From Pueribacillus theae (GTDB lineage: Bacteria; Bacillota; Bacilli; Bacillales; UBA6769), in NCBI RefSeq assembly GCF_003097615.1, contig NZ_QCZG01000015.1:1-64000 (forward strand): a stretch of 64,000 nt of DNA, given 5' to 3'. Position 1 is the first letter of the stretch, and each line of letters starts with the position of its first letter. Positions 23,820 through 40,118 of this stretch are shown one piece after another. The notes under the pieces are model-generated. The model did no database searches. It saw only the letters and a program-made list of their open reading frames with translations, and was not told the origin of the DNA. The translations under genes were made by a program, and so were the position numbers.

Positions 23820-24821
23820 CTAAATGAGTTTCCTTTTTGCTATTTTGTCAATATGCTCAAGCATTAAGCCTGTTCCTTTCGCTACACAGCTCATCGGTTC
23901 ATCTGCAACGAGGACAGGAACTTTAAGCTCCTCAGCAAAAAGCTGATCGATGCCGTGAAGGAGCGCACCGCCCCCCGTCAAAATAACGCCGCGGTCAATA
24001 ATGTCTGCTGAAAGCTCAGGCGGTGTTTTTTCCAGCACGCTTTTTGCTGCATGAATAAGATGTGACACAGGCTCTTCCAGTGCTTCCTGTACTTCTTTGG
24101 AATTCACTGTAATTGTACGTGGCAGCCCGGATACCATGTCGCGGCCTCTTATTTCAATTTCTTCGTCTCGAGCACCCGGAAATACTGTCGCAACATTCAA
24201 TTTTATCTCTTCGGCTGTCCTATCTCCGATAAGCAGCTTATATTTCTTCTTTATGTAAGACAGTATTTCTTGATCAAACTTGTCCCCCGCCATTTTAACA
24301 GAAGTGGCGGTGACAATGTTGCCCATTGATAAGACGGCAATCTCTGTCGTTCCACCGCCAATGTCGATAACCATATTCCCGCTTGGCTGAAAAATGTCCA
24401 TGCCTGCGCCGATTGCGGCCACTTTAGGCTCTTCTTCAAGAAAAATTTGCTTTCCCCCACTTTTTTCCGCAACTTCTCTTATTGCCTTTTTCTCTACCGC
24501 GGTAATATTTGTTGGTACACAAATGACTATCCGCGGCTTCGATAAAAATCCCTTTACGTTAATTTTGTTTAAAAAATGTGTTAACATCATTTCTGTTACA
24601 TCGAAATCCGCAATAACTCCATCCTTTAACGGACGGATGGCAACAATATTTCCAGGTGTTCGGCCGATCATCCTGTACGCCTCTTCTCCAACCTCAAGCG
24701 CTTTCCCGGTAGTTGTGTCAATTGCTACGATTGATGGCTCATCTAGTACAATCCCCCTTCCTTTGACATAAATAACGACGTTAGCCGTTCCCAAATCGAT
24801 TCCGATATCCCGTGACAGCAT
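23820..24821 (-). CDS. mbl: Rod shape-determining protein Mbl (MreB-like)
   Basis: A 333-residue bacterial actin that guides lateral-wall synthesis at the membrane. Phosphate-binding loops GIDLGTANVVIYVKG (about residue 7) and VIDIGGGTTEIAVLS (about 156), and ILTGGGALLHGIDQL near the C-terminus are actin-fold signatures. Length equals that of B. subtilis Mbl, and the neighbours spoIIID and flhO identify it as Mbl rather than MreB. Confidence 0.95.
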   Translation of the reverse strand: MLSRDIGIDLGTANVVIYVKGRGIVLDEPSIVAIDTTTGKALEVGEEAYRMIGRTPGNIVAIRPLKDGVIADFDVTEMMLTHFLNKINVKGFLSKPRIVICVPTNITAVEKKAIREVAEKSGGKQIFLEEEPKVAAIGAGMDIFQPSGNMVIDIGGGTTEIAVLSMGNIVTATSVKMAGDKFDQEILSYIKKKYKLLIGDRTAEEIKLNVATVFPGARDEEIEIRGRDMVSGLPRTITVNSKEVQEALEEPVSHLIHAAKSVLEKTPPELSADIIDRGVILTGGGALLHGIDQLFAEELKVPVLVADEPMSCVAKGTGLMLEHIDKIAKRKLI

Positions 24822-24959
24822 TCATGATTTCCTCCTTGCAAAATTCAATGTATCGTAAGTCCTAAATCCGTATATATAAATTTACCCATTATATGATTAT
24901 AGCATAAATAAAATCGCAAGGAATAAAAACCATTAAATTTGTTTAAACAATGTTATTTT

Positions 24960-25232
24960 TTATTTGTTAACCGCTTCCTTTTTTGTGCTTTGCTTATATT
25001 TCTTTCTCGTTGCCTCACCTCCGCGTAAATGCCTGATTGATTTGTGGTAATCGAGTATTTGTTTTACTTGATTTGCAAGTTCTGGATTAATATTTGGCAG
25101 CCTCTCTGTTAAGTCTTTGTGTACAGTGCTTTTGGATACTCCAAATTCTTTGGCGATGACTCTTACAGTTTTTCTTGTCTCCACGATATATTTGCCAATC
25201 TTGATGGTACGCTCTTTGATGTAATCGTGCAC
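24960..25232 (-). CDS. spoIIID: Sporulation transcription factor SpoIIID
   Basis: A 90-residue DNA-binding protein of the mother cell that activates and represses sigma-E-dependent genes. The helix-turn-helix is VRVIAKEFGVSKSTVHKDLT (about residues 22-41) and the C-terminal basic part HKSIRHLRGGEATRKKYK also contacts DNA. The open frame extends upstream, but the GTG at 25232 (HDYIKERTIKIG) matches the known SpoIIID start and has GGGAGG eight bases before it. Confidence 0.94.
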   Translation of the reverse strand: MHDYIKERTIKIGKYIVETRKTVRVIAKEFGVSKSTVHKDLTERLPNINPELANQVKQILDYHKSIRHLRGGEATRKKYKQSTKKEAVNK

Positions 25233-25540
25233 ACCACTCGCCTCCCTAACTTGGATGTGAGAGATGCGAAATGAGACTTCTCGTGATGCTGTTCGAAGGT
25301 AGAATGTAAAAGTCATCAAATTGTAAATCCTACTTCGCAGCGAACCACTTTCTCACCTCTGCCCCTCATAATTTGGTTTGTAACATTTTATTAATGAAGG
25401 ATCGGTTATATACCAATTAGTCAAGGGGGACAAGAGGTTTTTATTTTTTTCTCTATTCAAACAACGATGCTGCTTGATGCCCCTCGGGTGCGATTTACCT
25501 TCCGAGAAGCGGGTTTTCCTTCTTATTTTTCAAAAAAAAA

Positions 25541-25573
25541 AAAAACAGCTTTGGCATTTTTCCAAAGCTGTTA
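25541..25573 (-). terminator. Terminator of spoIIQ
   Basis: AACAGCTTTGG and CCAAAGCTGTT with an A/T run on the minus-strand 3' side. Confidence 0.85.
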
Positions 25574-26419
25574 CGCGTTCGTCATTGAAGATGTCGCGTC
25601 TTTTTGTTTTGCGTTATTTTCAGTTTTTTCTTGTTTTTGATTATTGTTTTCGTTGTTGTTTTCTTCGTTATTGTTTTCCGCATTATTGTTTTCTTCGTTT
25701 GCCTGTTCTTCCAAATCAGCTTCAGATTCGCTTGTTACTTCAGCGTCTTCGCTGCTTGAAATGGCTGATACTGTCTTTCCATAAGAATCAAGCGGGTTTA
25801 CTGGTTTGCCATTATCACGTATTTCAAAGTGGACATGTACGCCGGCATCTTTGTTAAATTGGTTTCTGCCTGCTTCACCGATGACATCGCCTTGTTCCAC
25901 TTTGTCTCCGACTTTAACGGATGAGTTAGCAAGGCTTTGATAGATGGTTGTTATGCCATCGCTATGCTTTAATTCAACAACGTGGCCTAATAATGCATCT
26001 TTTTCAGCTTTTGCAACGGTTCCACTCATAGCAGCCGTTACGTCGAATGTTTCTCCGCTTTTCAGTGTGTAATCCATTCCCTTGTTTTGGTAGTATTTGT
26101 TATTATAAAAAACGAGGGCAGATTCCTGTTCTTCAGCAGATGCCTTTTCATCATAAAATGGCACTTTGACTTCAATATCTTTCGCCAATACAGGCTCAAC
26201 GAATACTTCCTGCTGTTTTGCAGTAGGCACGGCTTCTTCATCATAGTTATGCGCTGTCCCTGTTCCTTCCTCTTCGGTTGCGGATTCATTGCCATTTTGC
26301 ATCCACAGGACAGTAGCTATGATAATAGCGGCAACACTTAAATAGACAGCCGGGAAGAACCAACGTTTGCGAAATAGCCTTTTCATTTTTGAAGGCATTT
26401 CTTTTTCATGATCTTTCAT
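25571..26419 (-). CDS. spoIIQ: Forespore membrane protein SpoIIQ
   Basis: A 282-residue protein with one N-terminal transmembrane helix (WFFPAVYLSVAAIIIATVLW) and an extracellular LytM/M23 domain (about residues 95-215) that docks with SpoIIIAH across the engulfment septum. HVHFEI keeps the second His pair, but the first metal His expected before the TAAMSGTV strand is missing, as in SpoIIQ, so it is not a peptidase. The C-terminal 65 residues are a low-complexity Glu/Asn tail. ATG at 26419 is preferred for its GAGGTG site. Confidence 0.92.
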   Translation of the reverse strand: MKDHEKEMPSKMKRLFRKRWFFPAVYLSVAAIIIATVLWMQNGNESATEEEGTGTAHNYDEEAVPTAKQQEVFVEPVLAKDIEVKVPFYDEKASAEEQESALVFYNNKYYQNKGMDYTLKSGETFDVTAAMSGTVAKAEKDALLGHVVELKHSDGITTIYQSLANSSVKVGDKVEQGDVIGEAGRNQFNKDAGVHVHFEIRDNGKPVNPLDSYGKTVSAISSSEDAEVTSESEADLEEQANEENNNAENNNEENNNENNNQKQEKTENNAKQKDATSSMTNA

Positions 26420-26485
26420 TTTTATCACCTCAGGAACCATTTTGATCAGATTCCTGGAATAATATACCTATTTATGCAAAAAATA

Positions 26486-27487
26486 TTAATTTTTAACAAT
26501 TAATTTGCTTTCAAATGGTTCGATGTTGGAAATTTCGATGCCTTTGTAGTAATGTGCAACGATTTCTTCTGCTTTTCTCCCTTCCTTTGCCATGCCATTC
26601 GCTCCGTATTGGCTCATGCCAACACCGTGCCCATAGCCTTTTGTGTAAATTGAAACGGTATTCCCCTTCCGTTCAATGGAAAAGTCTGTCGAATTCAGTT
26701 CAAGCTTTTCCCTTACTTCACGGCCTGTAAATGTTTTATCTCCAATTTTAATTTCTGCAATCCGTTTCCCTTCTGTCCGTTTCATAATGGTACCGGTGTT
26801 TTTTTCTTTTGAAAGTGAGATGCCAAGCTTTTCTTCAAATGCTTTGACAGGCATTGTTTCGCTTGACTGAAATTTAGGCGATACTTTATCCCACGGACTT
26901 GCCACGCTTTTTAAATAAGGAAGTTCATTTTCCCAATAATCTTCTGCATTTTCTGTGAATCCGTTGCTCGTTGAAAAGAACGATGCTGTTATTGGCTGAT
27001 TGTCATACGTTAGAATTTTTCCTTTCGTTTCTTGAACCGCTTTTTGAATGCGTTCATATTTCCATTGGAAATCTTTTCCCCAAAGTTCTTTTAGTTCGTC
27101 ATGACTGAGGTAAACTTGGTGAAGAGGAGTATCTGTTACAACTGCCCCTTCCGGTAAATTCATTTCTGCAGGATGAAGCAGCTGTTTTACAATGTACGTT
27201 CTTGCTGCCAATGCTTGGGCTTTAAGTGCCTCCAGTTCAAAGTTTGCCGGCATTTCTGAAGAGAGAACCCCAGCTACGTAGCTTTCAAGCGGGACATTTT
27301 CTACTTCTTTTTTTAATGTGCGATACACAGGAATATCAATTTTTTCTTCTTCTTGTTCAGGTTCCGCCACTTTTGTTTGGATGTCGCTTTTCTGTTTTTC
27401 GCTTGAGGAAAAAGGAAGAACGATTAAAGTAGGTATAAGAATGACAATTGTTGTTAATAAAGATAAATAGAGTAAAATTCGTTTCAT
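26486..27487 (-). CDS. spoIID: Stage II sporulation protein D
   Basis: A 333-residue membrane-anchored lytic transglycosylase that trims peptidoglycan during engulfment. The N-terminal helix (about residues 4-25) is followed by VPLESYVAGVLSSEMPANFE, which contains the catalytic Glu, and later KGYGHGVGMSQYGANGMAKE, the conserved Zn/loop motif of the SpoIID/LytB domain. Gene order with murAA and spoIIQ is as in B. subtilis. Expected to be sigma-E-controlled; I did not assign the promoter. Confidence 0.95.
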   Translation of the reverse strand: MKRILLYLSLLTTIVILIPTLIVLPFSSSEKQKSDIQTKVAEPEQEEEKIDIPVYRTLKKEVENVPLESYVAGVLSSEMPANFELEALKAQALAARTYIVKQLLHPAEMNLPEGAVVTDTPLHQVYLSHDELKELWGKDFQWKYERIQKAVQETKGKILTYDNQPITASFFSTSNGFTENAEDYWENELPYLKSVASPWDKVSPKFQSSETMPVKAFEEKLGISLSKEKNTGTIMKRTEGKRIAEIKIGDKTFTGREVREKLELNSTDFSIERKGNTVSIYTKGYGHGVGMSQYGANGMAKEGRKAEEIVAHYYKGIEISNIEPFESKLIVKN

Positions 27488-27606
27488 ATATGCGCTCCCC
27501 TATAATAGTTTTTTCCTTATATTTTATGGGGAGAGACAGGCTGTTAGAACAAAATGAAAAACTTGAAATTTGAAAGCATGATTAATACAAGCACTTAATA
27601 CAATTT

Positions 27607-27635
27607 AAAAAAACGACAGCAAATGTGTCGTTTTT
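27607..27635 (-). terminator. Terminator of murAA
   Basis: AAAACGACA and TGTCGTTTT around a 6-base loop with T/A runs on both sides; it overlaps the last codons of murAA. Confidence 0.8.
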
Positions 27636-28975
27636 TAAGCAAAATTTGGATTTACTTTTAAAATGGCTGGTTTGCTTTGAGGGATGGCTTCTTTCTCTTT
27701 CACTGGAACTGGTTCTTCGATTACCCGTTCAATATTTGCACCCAATGATGCAAGTTTTTCGGTCAGATTCACATAGCCGCGATCGATGTGATGCAGTTCA
27801 ACAACTCTTGTACAGCCTTCAGCGACGAGGCCTGCAATAATGAGGGCGGCACCGGCTCTTAAATCTGTTGCAGCAACTTCTGCACCTTGTAAGTTGCAGC
27901 AGCCTTTTACAATAGCTGAACGCCCTTCAATTTTAATATTGCCATTCATTCGGCGAAATTCTTCAACATGCATGAAGCGATTTTCAAACACCGTTTCAGT
28001 GACGACGCTTGTGCCTTTTGCTTTCAATAAAAGAGCCATCATTTGAGACTGCATATCTGTTGGAAAACCTGGGTGGGGCATTGTTTTAATATCGACCGGC
28101 TTTAATTCTTCAGGGCCGATGACACGAATCCCATTTTCTTTTTCAATAATTGTCACGCCCATTTCTTCCATTTTGGCGATCAACGGACGTAAATGTTCGG
28201 AAACGGCCCCTTCAATAAATACGTCTCCACCTGTAATCGCGGCAGCGGCCATAAACGTCCCCGCTTCAATCCGATCACAGATGACAGTGTGCGTCGCACC
28301 GATAAGCTCCTTGACCCCTTCTATCCGGATTGTTCCTGTTCCTGCACCTCTCACTTTTGCACCCATTGCATTTAAATAATTCGCAAGACAGACAATTTCG
28401 GGCTCTTTTGCGACATTTTCAATGATTGTCGTGCCTTCTGCAAGTGTTGCTGCCATCATAATGTTTTCCGTTGCACCGACGCTAGGGAAGTCGAGGTAGA
28501 TTTTGGCTGCTTTTAGTTTTCCGTCAACAAAGGCTTCGATGAAGCCATTGCCGATCTGTACCTTAGCGCCCATCGCTTCAAAACCCTTTAAATGCTGATC
28601 GATTGGTCGCGACCCAATTGCACAACCCCCTGGCAATGCAATTCGGGCGTGACCGCGTCTTGCAAGGAGAGGTCCCATGATAAGAAAAGATGCGCGCATC
28701 TTTCTTACCGATTCAAACGGAGCTTCCGTCTTTAAGGCGTCTGTTGCGTCTACAATGATTTGGTTATTTTCGAATGTAATTCCGCAATTTAAGTTTTCCA
28801 GCACTTCTTTGATTGTATATACATCTGCAAGGGTAGGCACATCATTAATAATGCTGATGCCTTCTTTTGCTAATATTGATGCAGCTATTACTGGCAAAAC
28901 GGCATTTTTTGCCCCTTCCACTTTGACGGAGCCTTCCAGCCGTCTACCACCACGGACAATGATTTTTTCCAACAT
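27635..28975 (-). CDS. murAA: UDP-N-acetylglucosamine 1-carboxyvinyltransferase MurAA
   Basis: A 446-residue enzyme that transfers enolpyruvate from PEP to UDP-GlcNAc, the first committed step of peptidoglycan synthesis. The catalytic Cys lies in [15 protein letters not shown] (about residue 117), the fosfomycin target. [14 protein letters not shown] (about 22) and the C-terminal [20 protein letters not shown] are family signatures. Next to spoIID and ywmB it is the MurAA paralogue; the second copy is at 50095. Confidence 0.95.
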   Translation of the reverse strand: MLEKIIVRGGRRLEGSVKVEGAKNAVLPVIAASILAKEGISIINDVPTLADVYTIKEVLENLNCGITFENNQIIVDATDALKTEAPFESVRKMRASFLIMGPLLARRGHARIALPGGCAIGSRPIDQHLKGFEAMGAKVQIGNGFIEAFVDGKLKAAKIYLDFPSVGATENIMMAATLAEGTTIIENVAKEPEIVCLANYLNAMGAKVRGAGTGTIRIEGVKELIGATHTVICDRIEAGTFMAAAAITGGDVFIEGAVSEHLRPLIAKMEEMGVTIIEKENGIRVIGPEELKPVDIKTMPHPGFPTDMQSQMMALLLKAKGTSVVTETVFENRFMHVEEFRRMNGNIKIEGRSAIVKGCCNLQGAEVAATDLRAGAALIIAGLVAEGCTRVVELHHIDRGYVNLTEKLASLGANIERVIEEPVPVKEKEAIPQSKPAILKVNPNFA

Positions 28976-29005
28976 ATTCCCCTCCGCGTCGAGTTAATTT
29001 CTTTA

Positions 29006-29749
29006 TTAATATTCATTTAATAAAATAGGTGTTCCAATCAATACTTCTACAGGAGTATTTTTGCCTTTGTTTCTAAGTGCAATTTGAAGATTCATTTTCT
29101 TTTCTTTCGTTTCCAATGATGTTTGCCACAATTCAGTATATGCGGATAGGGAAACGAACGTTTCTTCATGAATTCCTTCGACAAAATCCGCGTCAAATTT
29201 ATGTATGATTTGTTCCGCCCGCTTACTCAAAGCAATAACCATTGTATCATTGATTTTTCCTGAGATACAAGAGAAAAAAGAGGGGTTTGATGAAAATAGT
29301 TCGCTAGTACGAGTCGAAAAAAGGCTGAATGCGTCGTTTTTAACCTTTTCGCTCCAACGTTTACCAGTCATACTATAGGAAAGTACTGAATAATAGTGTT
29401 CATCTAAACGATGTGTCGAAATTGTTAACGTTTCGGTGATGTTCCCGTCCTTTGATTTTTTGGTCCCTTTCACAATGATCGTTTCACCTTTGTATTCCGG
29501 TTTTCCCCAAGTAAAATCAAGTGTTTTATTATGTAATTTGTCTACCCTTGATTTATACCCCTTCCAATCTGACTCAAAACCAGAATTTTCCTTGGCAGTC
29601 ATGGTCCATCCGGTCATTTCGATTTTGAGCTCATCCATCGCTTTAGCCATATCATCCAAAGGATTCATATGCTTTGCATCCGTTTTGTATGTATGATGAA
29701 CCATGGCAATAATGAACAAAACGAGTGATATCAATCCAATTTTTTTCAC
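29006..29749 (-). CDS. ywmB: YwmB family protein
   Basis: A 247-residue protein with a hydrophobic N-terminal helix (KKIGLISLVLFIIAMV), probably an export signal or anchor, followed by a beta-rich extracellular domain with GWTMTAKENSGFESDWKGYK. The family folds like TATA-binding proteins and has no known role. The GTG at 29749 is chosen because AAGGAGAGGAAG precedes it; upstream ATGs give an unlikely cationic extension. Position between murAA and the atp operon matches B. subtilis. Confidence 0.82.
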   Translation of the reverse strand: MKKIGLISLVLFIIAMVHHTYKTDAKHMNPLDDMAKAMDELKIEMTGWTMTAKENSGFESDWKGYKSRVDKLHNKTLDFTWGKPEYKGETIIVKGTKKSKDGNITETLTISTHRLDEHYYSVLSYSMTGKRWSEKVKNDAFSLFSTRTSELFSSNPSFFSCISGKINDTMVIALSKRAEQIIHKFDADFVEGIHEETFVSLSAYTELWQTSLETKEKKMNLQIALRNKGKNTPVEVLIGTPILLNEY

Positions 29750-29971
29750 TGTAAAACACTTCCTCTCCTTATTCATCAGTTTGGACAAGAAGAGGATGAA
29801 CATACATGGAATTTTCAGTCATCTTTCGACAGAAACTTTTCGTTCGTATGTTCTAAAAGTTGACAAAAAGAGCAAGAAACCGCAAAAACGAAGTTGACGA
29901 AGAAATTCGGCAGCTTAAAATGTTATTAAAGGTTCACGTCCTGTGCACCTCAGACTTTTTAGGACAATTTT

Positions 29972-30202
29972 TTAAAATAAATAGCGTAGCCTTGTCGCCC
30001 ATTCCAAATAATTGATGAAGAAATTTCCAACAAGAGACCCGATCGCAATCGTGAGTAAAATGAGTAGTGTTTTTGCTTGAGGACTGTTTGGATTTTTTAA
30101 AAAAATATCTAGCCTAAATGTTTGCAGCGCCCACCACGTAACGATAATAAAAACAAGCTGAATAATAATATTAACGATGGCTTGAACTCCAAAACCTTCC
30201 AT
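29972..30202 (-). CDS. ywzB: DUF1146 membrane protein YwzB
   Basis: A 76-residue protein with two transmembrane helices (IVNIIIQLVFIIVTWWAL and LLILLTIAIGSLVGNFFI) and a short basic end. It matches the DUF1146 family found downstream of atpC in Bacillus. ATG at 30202 has GGAGGGAG upstream. Role unknown. Confidence 0.85.
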   Translation of the reverse strand: MEGFGVQAIVNIIIQLVFIIVTWWALQTFRLDIFLKNPNSPQAKTLLILLTIAIGSLVGNFFINYLEWATRLRYLF

Positions 30203-30285
30203 TTGTCTACTCCCTCCTGAAGCCATTTTAAGACAGACTTAGACAGAAAAAACACCAAGTGAAGGTTCACTTAGTGCTTAACCTG

Positions 30286-30735
<450 letters not shown>

Positions 30736-30766
30736 TCATTCGCCAATTTAAACCAATCTGGCTTCT

Positions 30767-32212
<1,446 letters not shown>

Positions 32213-32246
32213 TTACTTTCCAATGATAATTTTTATATAAAGCGTG

Positions 32247-33137
<891 letters not shown>

Positions 33138-33208
33138 TTAGGAAGTTTAAAAATTTAGAGGTTCTTCTCTAAATAACATGCGAGGAAAGAGGCGGGAACG
33201 CCCCGTTG

Positions 33209-34723
<1,515 letters not shown>

Positions 34724-34839
34724 TCACCCCTATCATCATGTGTGGTAATAACCAATTTCGGGTAGTATAGATTGCTCAAAAAGTCCGGAGATTATCCGAA
34801 CATCCTGTTCTATAACTCTTCTGTCCTTTTTTTGAATGC

Positions 34840-35915
<1,076 letters not shown>

Positions 35916-35924
35916 CTACATAAG

Positions 35925-36055
35925 AAAAGCTGAAGCGGCTCGCCCTGCTCCGAAGAGAAAATGCTCTTCCGAGGAAGGGGTGCTTTTTACCCCGGCCGAG
36001 GAAGAAATTTTCCCGAGGAGCAAGCCGCTGAAGCTGGACAATAGTAAAGCTGGGG
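35925..36055 (+). repeat. Dispersed ~125-bp repeat inside the atp operon
   Basis: It runs from AAAGCTGAAGCGGCTCG through GAAGAGAAAATGCTCTTCC, GAGGAAGGGGTG and CCCCGGCCGAGG to GAAGCTGGACAAT, and lies antisense to the operon. The same blocks occur at 47424-47592. Internal palindromes such as GAAGAGAAAATGCTCTTC suggest folding in RNA. One frame on the plus strand stays open through the repeat. Confidence 0.75.
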
Positions 36056-36066
36056 CTAGACAATAC

Positions 36067-36112
36067 GAATGGCGAAGGTTCCATTTCATCGTAGAACAGA
36101 CTTCGCCATTAT
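36067..36112 (-). promoter_or_regulatory. Hairpin between atpE and atpF
   Basis: AATGGCGAAG and CTTCGCCATT pair around a 25-base loop, ending about 30 bases after the atpE stop on the transcript. It could stabilise the 3' end of an atpE-containing processed RNA, because subunit c is needed in excess. No T run follows, so full termination is unlikely. Confidence 0.5.
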
Positions 36113-36141
36113 GAAACACTTCTAAAAACATGCTATTCTTG

Positions 36142-36387
<246 letters not shown>

Positions 36388-36402
36388 TTATTTTTTATAA
36401 AA

Positions 36403-37125
<723 letters not shown>

Positions 37126-37137
37126 TCACCTCACTTC

Positions 37138-37506
37138 CTAACGAGAATGTAGGGTTTTAAAAATGGAATCTATAAATATGATAAGATAAGCAGCCATAAG
37201 GCCAATTACCATACTTACCATATGAAAGTAATCTGGAAAAAGAGTAACGATAAGCACCGCAAGCCCTGCCATCGCAAACCGGTGAAGCATCCCGAGCGAA
37301 CGGACTTTCTTGCCTTCCACTACTGCCTGTCCCATACGTTCTATGCGAAAATAAAGAATAAAAATATTTATAAAACTTACAATAGTCCCTAGTATAAGCC
37401 CAAGAAAAACGTCGTGATAAGGGGTAAAACCCCAGCCTAATACTAAAAACGCGAGCAAATAGGCAGCATACGATAAATATCGATGGACTATGCTTTTTTG
37501 GAGCAT
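37138..37506 (-). CDS. atpI: ATP synthase protein I
   Basis: A 122-residue protein with four transmembrane helices, first gene of the atp operon. AtpI proteins aid assembly of the c-ring and may carry Mg. Sequence is little conserved; identification rests on size, topology (YAAYLLAFLVLGWGF, LILGTIVSFINIFILYF) and position before atpB. Confidence 0.9.
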   Translation of the reverse strand: MLQKSIVHRYLSYAAYLLAFLVLGWGFTPYHDVFLGLILGTIVSFINIFILYFRIERMGQAVVEGKKVRSLGMLHRFAMAGLAVLIVTLFPDYFHMVSMVIGLMAAYLIIFIDSIFKTLHSR

Positions 37507-37622
37507 TCGGTTCTCCCCTGAATTCGCAAAGTTTTCATACTATATATGCAACGAAAAATCTATTGCGGAGTTCTGTTTCGATAGATCTAAGAAAGCGGAT
37601 ACTTGTAACGCCATCCTTTGTT

Positions 37623-37651
37623 AGAATACAATAGGAAATATAGACTGTCAA
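37623..37651 (-). promoter_or_regulatory. Sigma-A promoter of the atp operon
   Basis: On the minus strand TTGACA and TATTCT are separated by 17 bases, 117 bases before atpI. This is the best canonical promoter I see in the window. The gap between upp and atpI holds nothing else I can call. Confidence 0.75.
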
Positions 37652-37725
37652 ACGTATAATCATGGAATCAAGCCCGTATTTTCAGCCTCTTAATTCTTGT
37701 AACAAATTAGCCACACTTTTACCAG

Positions 37726-38355
37726 TTATTTCGTTCCAAAAAGCCTGTCCCCAGCATCCCCAAGGCCAGGAACAATATATCCCTTTTCATTTAAACTTTC
37801 ATCAAGCGCAGCGAGATAAATATCTACCTCTGGATGCTCAACAGTGATTTTACTTACACCTTCAGGTGCAGCGACAAGGCACATTAATTTTATCTGCTTT
37901 GCTCCGCGGCTTTTCAATGCTTTAATCGCAGCAGAAGCTGATCCTCCTGTCGCAAGCATAGGATCAAGAATGATAAACTCGCGCTCTTCCACATCCGAAG
38001 GAAGTTTCACGTAATATTCAACTGGCTTTAATGTCTCTGGATCGCGGTAAAAACCAACGTGTCCGACTTTTGCTGCTGGAATAAGTTTTAAAATCCCTTC
38101 CACCATGCCGAGGCCGGCCCTTAATATGGGGACGACACCGAGTTTTTTTCCGGAAATCACAAACGATTTTGCTTCTCTGACCGGTGTGTTGATTTGCACT
38201 TCACGAAGCGGCAGATCTCTAGTGATTTCAAATGCCATTAACGTCGATACTTCATCAACCAACTCCCTGAATTCTTTCGTTCCTGTTTCTACATTACGGA
38301 TAAATGTTAGTTTATGCTGGATGAGGGGATGATCAAGTACCAGTATTTTTCCCAA
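37726..38355 (-). CDS. upp: Uracil phosphoribosyltransferase
   Basis: A 209-residue enzyme that salvages uracil to UMP with PRPP. The PRPP motif is [20 protein letters not shown] (about residues 126-145), and the C-terminal [13 protein letters not shown] is the uracil-binding signature. Located between glyA and atpI as in B. subtilis. Confidence 0.96.
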   Translation of the reverse strand: MGKILVLDHPLIQHKLTFIRNVETGTKEFRELVDEVSTLMAFEITRDLPLREVQINTPVREAKSFVISGKKLGVVPILRAGLGMVEGILKLIPAAKVGHVGFYRDPETLKPVEYYVKLPSDVEEREFIILDPMLATGGSASAAIKALKSRGAKQIKLMCLVAAPEGVSKITVEHPEVDIYLAALDESLNEKGYIVPGLGDAGDRLFGTK

Positions 38356-38461
38356 TGCATTAACCCCCTTTACTTTGTCTTTCCTTAAAAAATATTACAG
38401 AAAAACGTATGGCAATTCAAGCATGGATTAAAGAACGCCCAATTCGTCCTACATTTGCACA

Positions 38462-38508
38462 CAAAAAAACAGGACACCTTAACGCCGGTCAGATATCCTG
38501 TTATTTTG
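38462..38508 (-). terminator. Terminator of glyA
   Basis: On the minus strand AACAGGATATC pairs imperfectly with GGTGTCCTGTT and is followed by seven Ts. Confidence 0.85.
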
Positions 38509-38510
38509 AA

Positions 38511-39752
38511 TTAAAAGTTTTCGTACATTGGAAAACGATCGGTTAATGCTTTTACGCGGGCTTCCGCGTCTTTAAGAACGGCTTTGTCTTCGATGTTTTT
38601 CAAGACAATAGAAATAATGTTTGCAATTTCGTCCATTTCTTCGAGCCCGAATCCGCGTGTCGTTACCGCAGCTGTTCCGATGCGAACTCCGCTCGTAACA
38701 AATGGGCTTTGCGAGTCAAACGGAACCGTGTTTTTATTCACTGTAATGCCAACTTCATCCAGCGCCTCTTCAGCCGCTTTACCTGTAATGCCAAGATTCG
38801 TTAAATTAACGAGCAGAAGGTGGTTATCAGTCCCGCCGGAAACAAGTTTAATTCCCTGGCCAACTAATGATTCTCCCAAACGTTTTGCATTGTCAATAAT
38901 TTGCTGTGAATAGGTTTTAAATTCTTCTTGCAATGCTTCACCGAATGCGACTGCTTTCGCAGCGATAACGTGCATGAGCGGGCCGCCTTGGATGCCAGGG
39001 AAAATGGATTTATCAATCTGTTTCGCAAATTCTTCTTTGCAAAGAATCATGCCGCCGCGAGGCCCTCTTAATGTTTTGTGTGTCGTCGTCGTAACAAAAT
39101 GGGCATGCGGCACAGGGTTCGGATGGTGGCCTGTCGCAACAAGCCCAGCAATATGAGCCATATCTACCATCAAATAGGCGCCAACTTCATCAGCGATTTC
39201 ACGGAATTTCGCAAAATCAATTTGACGGGGGTAGGCGCTTGCGCCAGCGACGATTAATTTTGGCTGATGTTCTTTCGCCTTCTGCCTCACATCTTCGTAA
39301 TCAATATATTCTGTTTCCTTATCAACGCCATACTCTACAAAATTGTATTGCACCCCGCTAAAGTTTACAGGGCTTCCATGGGTCAAGTGCCCGCCATGGG
39401 AAAGATTCATTCCGAGTACGGTGTCACCTGGCTCAAGTACAGTAAAGTAAACAGCCATGTTTGCTTGTGCGCCGGAGTGCGGCTGGACGTTGACATGCTC
39501 TGCTCCGAAGATTTCCTTCGCACGGTTTCGCGCAAGATCCTCAACGATATCCACGTATTCGCAGCCGCCATAGTAGCGGCGGCCAGGATAGCCTTCCGCG
39601 TATTTATTCGTTAAAACTGAGCCTTGTGCTTCCATGACTGCTTCGCTGACAAAGTTTTCAGAAGCAATTAATTCGATTTTGCTGCGTTGCCTTCCAAGCT
39701 CTTGCTGAAGCGCATCATATACTTGTTTATCCGCATTTTGTAAATTCTTCAT
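38511..39752 (-). CDS. glyA: Serine hydroxymethyltransferase
   Basis: A 413-residue PLP enzyme that converts serine and tetrahydrofolate to glycine and methylene-THF. The PLP lysine is in [17 protein letters not shown] (about residue 228). N-terminal [20 protein letters not shown] and [15 protein letters not shown] are family signatures. Standard length. A PurR site might be expected upstream, but I could not identify one with confidence. Confidence 0.97.
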   Translation of the reverse strand: MKNLQNADKQVYDALQQELGRQRSKIELIASENFVSEAVMEAQGSVLTNKYAEGYPGRRYYGGCEYVDIVEDLARNRAKEIFGAEHVNVQPHSGAQANMAVYFTVLEPGDTVLGMNLSHGGHLTHGSPVNFSGVQYNFVEYGVDKETEYIDYEDVRQKAKEHQPKLIVAGASAYPRQIDFAKFREIADEVGAYLMVDMAHIAGLVATGHHPNPVPHAHFVTTTTHKTLRGPRGGMILCKEEFAKQIDKSIFPGIQGGPLMHVIAAKAVAFGEALQEEFKTYSQQIIDNAKRLGESLVGQGIKLVSGGTDNHLLLVNLTNLGITGKAAEEALDEVGITVNKNTVPFDSQSPFVTSGVRIGTAAVTTRGFGLEEMDEIANIISIVLKNIEDKAVLKDAEARVKALTDRFPMYENF

Positions 39753-39887
39753 ATTAAACTCCTTCCGATTTCTCTATGCTACAACCATAATAGATTTTGA
39801 CTCGAGTTTCAAGCTAAAAACGAATCTTTTTAATGATCTTTGGATAAATGTACGGATTTCGAGTAATATTCTTTAAAATGAGTGAAA

Positions 39888-39917
39888 GCCGGTATGCTAC
39901 CGTGCATAAACCGGCTT
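39888..39917 (-). terminator. Hairpin upstream of glyA, probable ywlG-side terminator
   Basis: AAGCCGGT pairs with ACCGGCTT around a 14-base loop. The minus-strand T run is weak. Confidence 0.5.
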
Positions 39918-39924
39918 ATCGTTT

Positions 39925-40118
39925 ATCACGCCTCAATCGTCCGTAAGATCCCCACTTCAAGACTTCGAGGAAGTCTAAGTGGGGGACAACGGACGCTAAT
40001 CCCCTGATAAGTCTCCGTTTATCGAGACTACGAATAAAAGTGAGTTAGCGAGAACTATACTCTGTGAGTGCTAACCATGAGTGGGGGATGAAGAAAAACC
40101 CCACTCATGAAAGTCTCG
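39925..40118 (-). ncRNA. Structured repeat element overlapping the 3' end of ywlG, copy A
   Basis: Read on the minus strand, four hairpins follow each other: ATGAGTGGGG with CCCCCACTCAT; GTTAGC with GCTAAC; AGTCTC with GAGACT; and CCCCCACTTAGACTTC with GAAGTCTTGAAGTGGGG. The first part (AAAGCGAGACTT, GTGGGG, TTTTTCTTCATCCCCCAC) recurs at 48970-49060. The architecture resembles the non-coding right-end/guide-RNA region of IS200/IS605 elements, but no tnpA or tnpB gene is present. Together with 39888-39917 it fills the 350-base gap between glyA and ywlG. Confidence 0.5.

Noticed and set aside
25571-25760. Low-complexity Glu/Asn tail of SpoIIQ as a separate repeat element
   Set aside because: It is an in-frame codon repeat within spoIIQ and typical of the variable C-terminus, not a mobile repeat.
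39753-39890. PurR box upstream of glyA
   Set aside because: Weak CGAA-containing strings only; not distinguishable from chance by eye.
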